The notes beneath the pieces were generated by a model. It saw only the letters and a program-made list of their open reading frames with translations. It made no database searches and was not told the DNA's origin. Shown here piece after piece: positions 63,250-64,000 of a DNA stretch of 64,000 nucleotides; within the stretch, counting starts at the first letter, position 1, and the number at the start of each line of letters is the position of its first letter. The position numbers and the translations under genes were made by a program. Source of the DNA: Caulobacter sp. (GTDB taxonomy: Bacteria; Pseudomonadota; Alphaproteobacteria; Caulobacterales; Caulobacteraceae); contig JAGHZU010000001.1 of assembly GCA_017745235.1 (NCBI GenBank), positions 186,001 to 250,000 of the forward strand, in the 5' to 3' direction.

Positions 63250-64000
63250 TCAGGCCACGGCTTCGCCGGCGGGCGCGCCGGCCGTGGGGAAGGCTTCCTG
63301 CTCGGCGAAGGGGCCCTTCTTGATCGTGTGAAGGATCAGGCCGACCTCGACCACCGCCAGGGCGCCGTAGAACAGGGTGAAGCCGACGATGCTGGTCAGC
63401 AGTTGCGGCACGCTCAGGGTGGAGGGCGCCAGGAAGGTGGGCAGGATCCCCTCCACCGCCCAGGGCTGGCGGCCCACCTCGGCCAGGACCCAGCCCAGCT
63501 CGGCGGCGATCCACGGCAGGGGGATGGCGATCACCGCCAGGCGCAGGAACCAGCGGGTTTCCTGTTTGCGCAAGGTCACCAGCAGGAAGGCCGTGGCGAA
63601 CAGGGCGATCATCAGGAAGCCCGTGCCCGCCATGATGCGGAAGGCCCAGAACATCACCGGCACGTTGGGCACGGTGTCCCAGGCGGTCTTGCTGATCAGC
63701 GCCTTGTCGGCCTGGCGAGGATCGGCCACGTGGCCCTTCAGCAGCAGGGCGTAGCCAAGATCGCGGCGATGCGTCTCGAAGACGCCGCGCGCGGCAAGGT
63801 CCTTGGGATTGGCCTTCAGCTTCTCCAGCGCGTCATAGGCGATGACGCCGCTCTCGATCCGCGTCTCGGCCTGGGCCACCAGCTCGAAGATGCCGGCCAC
63901 GGGACGGTCTATGCTGCGCGTGGCGATCAGGCCCAGCACGTAGGGGATCTTGATCTCGGCGTGGGTCTTGCGGTCGGCGCGGCTGGGGATCCCGAAGGCG
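63250..64000 (-). CDS. cydA: Cytochrome bd ubiquinol oxidase subunit I (3' part)
   Basis: The C-terminal about 249 residues of CydA; the gene runs off the window edge. Seen are KIPYVLGLIATRS, RIMAGTGFLMIALFATAFLL, and the heme-site/Q-loop GWVLAEVGRQPWAVEG; 4 or so TM helices. Catalyses quinol oxidation to reduce O2 to water. First gene of cydABX. The N-terminal half is not seen. Confidence 0.95.
   Translation of the reverse strand, partial: AFGIPSRADRKTHAEIKIPYVLGLIATRSIDRPVAGIFELVAQAETRIESGVIAYDALEKLKANPKDLAARGVFETHRRDLGYALLLKGHVADPRQADKALISKTAWDTVPNVPVMFWAFRIMAGTGFLMIALFATAFLLVTLRKQETRWFLRLAVIAIPLPWIAAELGWVLAEVGRQPWAVEGILPTFLAPSTLSVPQLLTSIVGFTLFYGALAVVEVGLILHTIKKGPFAEQEAFPTAGAPAGEAVA

Overview
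The window is about 70% G+C, densely packed, and reads as the chromosome of a Caulobacterales alphaproteobacterium, most likely Caulobacter or a close relative. Supports for this are two large TonB-dependent receptors, a PetP/PetR-like regulator pair, an alphaproteobacterial RpoH, the rpmH-rnpA-yidC-engB block, GTG/TTG starts, CtrA-like motifs, and GC-rich palindromic repeats between genes. I see no rRNA, tRNA, CRISPR array, transposase or prophage. No gene-free stretch exceeds 300 bases.

Layout. 1-9.6 kb: SelO AMPylase (minus), a TonB receptor with a palindromic operator candidate and a strong terminator, an M28 peptidase with a membrane domain, and a NarL-type response regulator overlapping a multi-TM histidine kinase. 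9.7-13.2 kb: a feruloyl-CoA-synthase-like ligase and an aldehyde dehydrogenase (aromatic acid catabolism). 13.2-17.5 kb: Nudix hydrolase, a 26-residue membrane microprotein, a FolM-like reductase with FolB, a tandem pair of DUF4870 membrane proteins and a TPR protein. 17.7-20.4 kb: MarR regulator, OmpR-type regulator and histidine kinase, with a repeat element between the last two. 20.5-27.8 kb: TetR-like protein, ProC, a frameshifted VOC gene, YbjN and UbiK, then lgt, a MidA-type methyltransferase, pgeF, prs and a GNAT.

28-36 kb: lipoprotein, L25, Pth, a TPR membrane protein, a holin-4 family protein, a bacteriophytochrome kinase, rpoH preceded by a perfect 22-bp palindrome, and an alpha/beta hydrolase that starts directly behind the rpoH terminator. 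36-43.5 kb: second TonB receptor, a receiver protein whose phosphoacceptor is Glu, a 395-residue unknown, an atypical small secreted protein, PurA and a PagL-like lipid A deacylase. 43.6-50.9 kb: amino acid and peptide turnover (threonine/serine dehydratase, a frameshifted D-threonine-aldolase-like gene, M28 peptidase, SdaA), DUF72 and an NAD-dependent epimerase.

51-56.7 kb: LysR regulator, a secreted protein with a mirror-symmetric six-cysteine pattern behind a CtrA-like box, and a flavin monooxygenase-TetR-esterase-MDR oxidoreductase cluster that looks like a ketone-to-ester-to-acid/alcohol route. 56.7-61.8 kb: a ParE/RelE-type toxin-antitoxin pair, then rpmH, rnpA, yidC and engB, a DUF3850 protein and CheW. 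61.9-64 kb: cydX, cydB and the 3' part of cydA (cytochrome bd oxidase), running off the window edge.

I found no clear multi-gene new defence or mobile system. The most interesting items are small: the symmetric Cys-hairpin protein with a CtrA-like site, the hairpin between rpmH and rnpA, the palindrome before rpoH, the Glu-bearing receiver, the two single-base frameshifts, and repeat elements that supply the ends or the inside of coding sequences.
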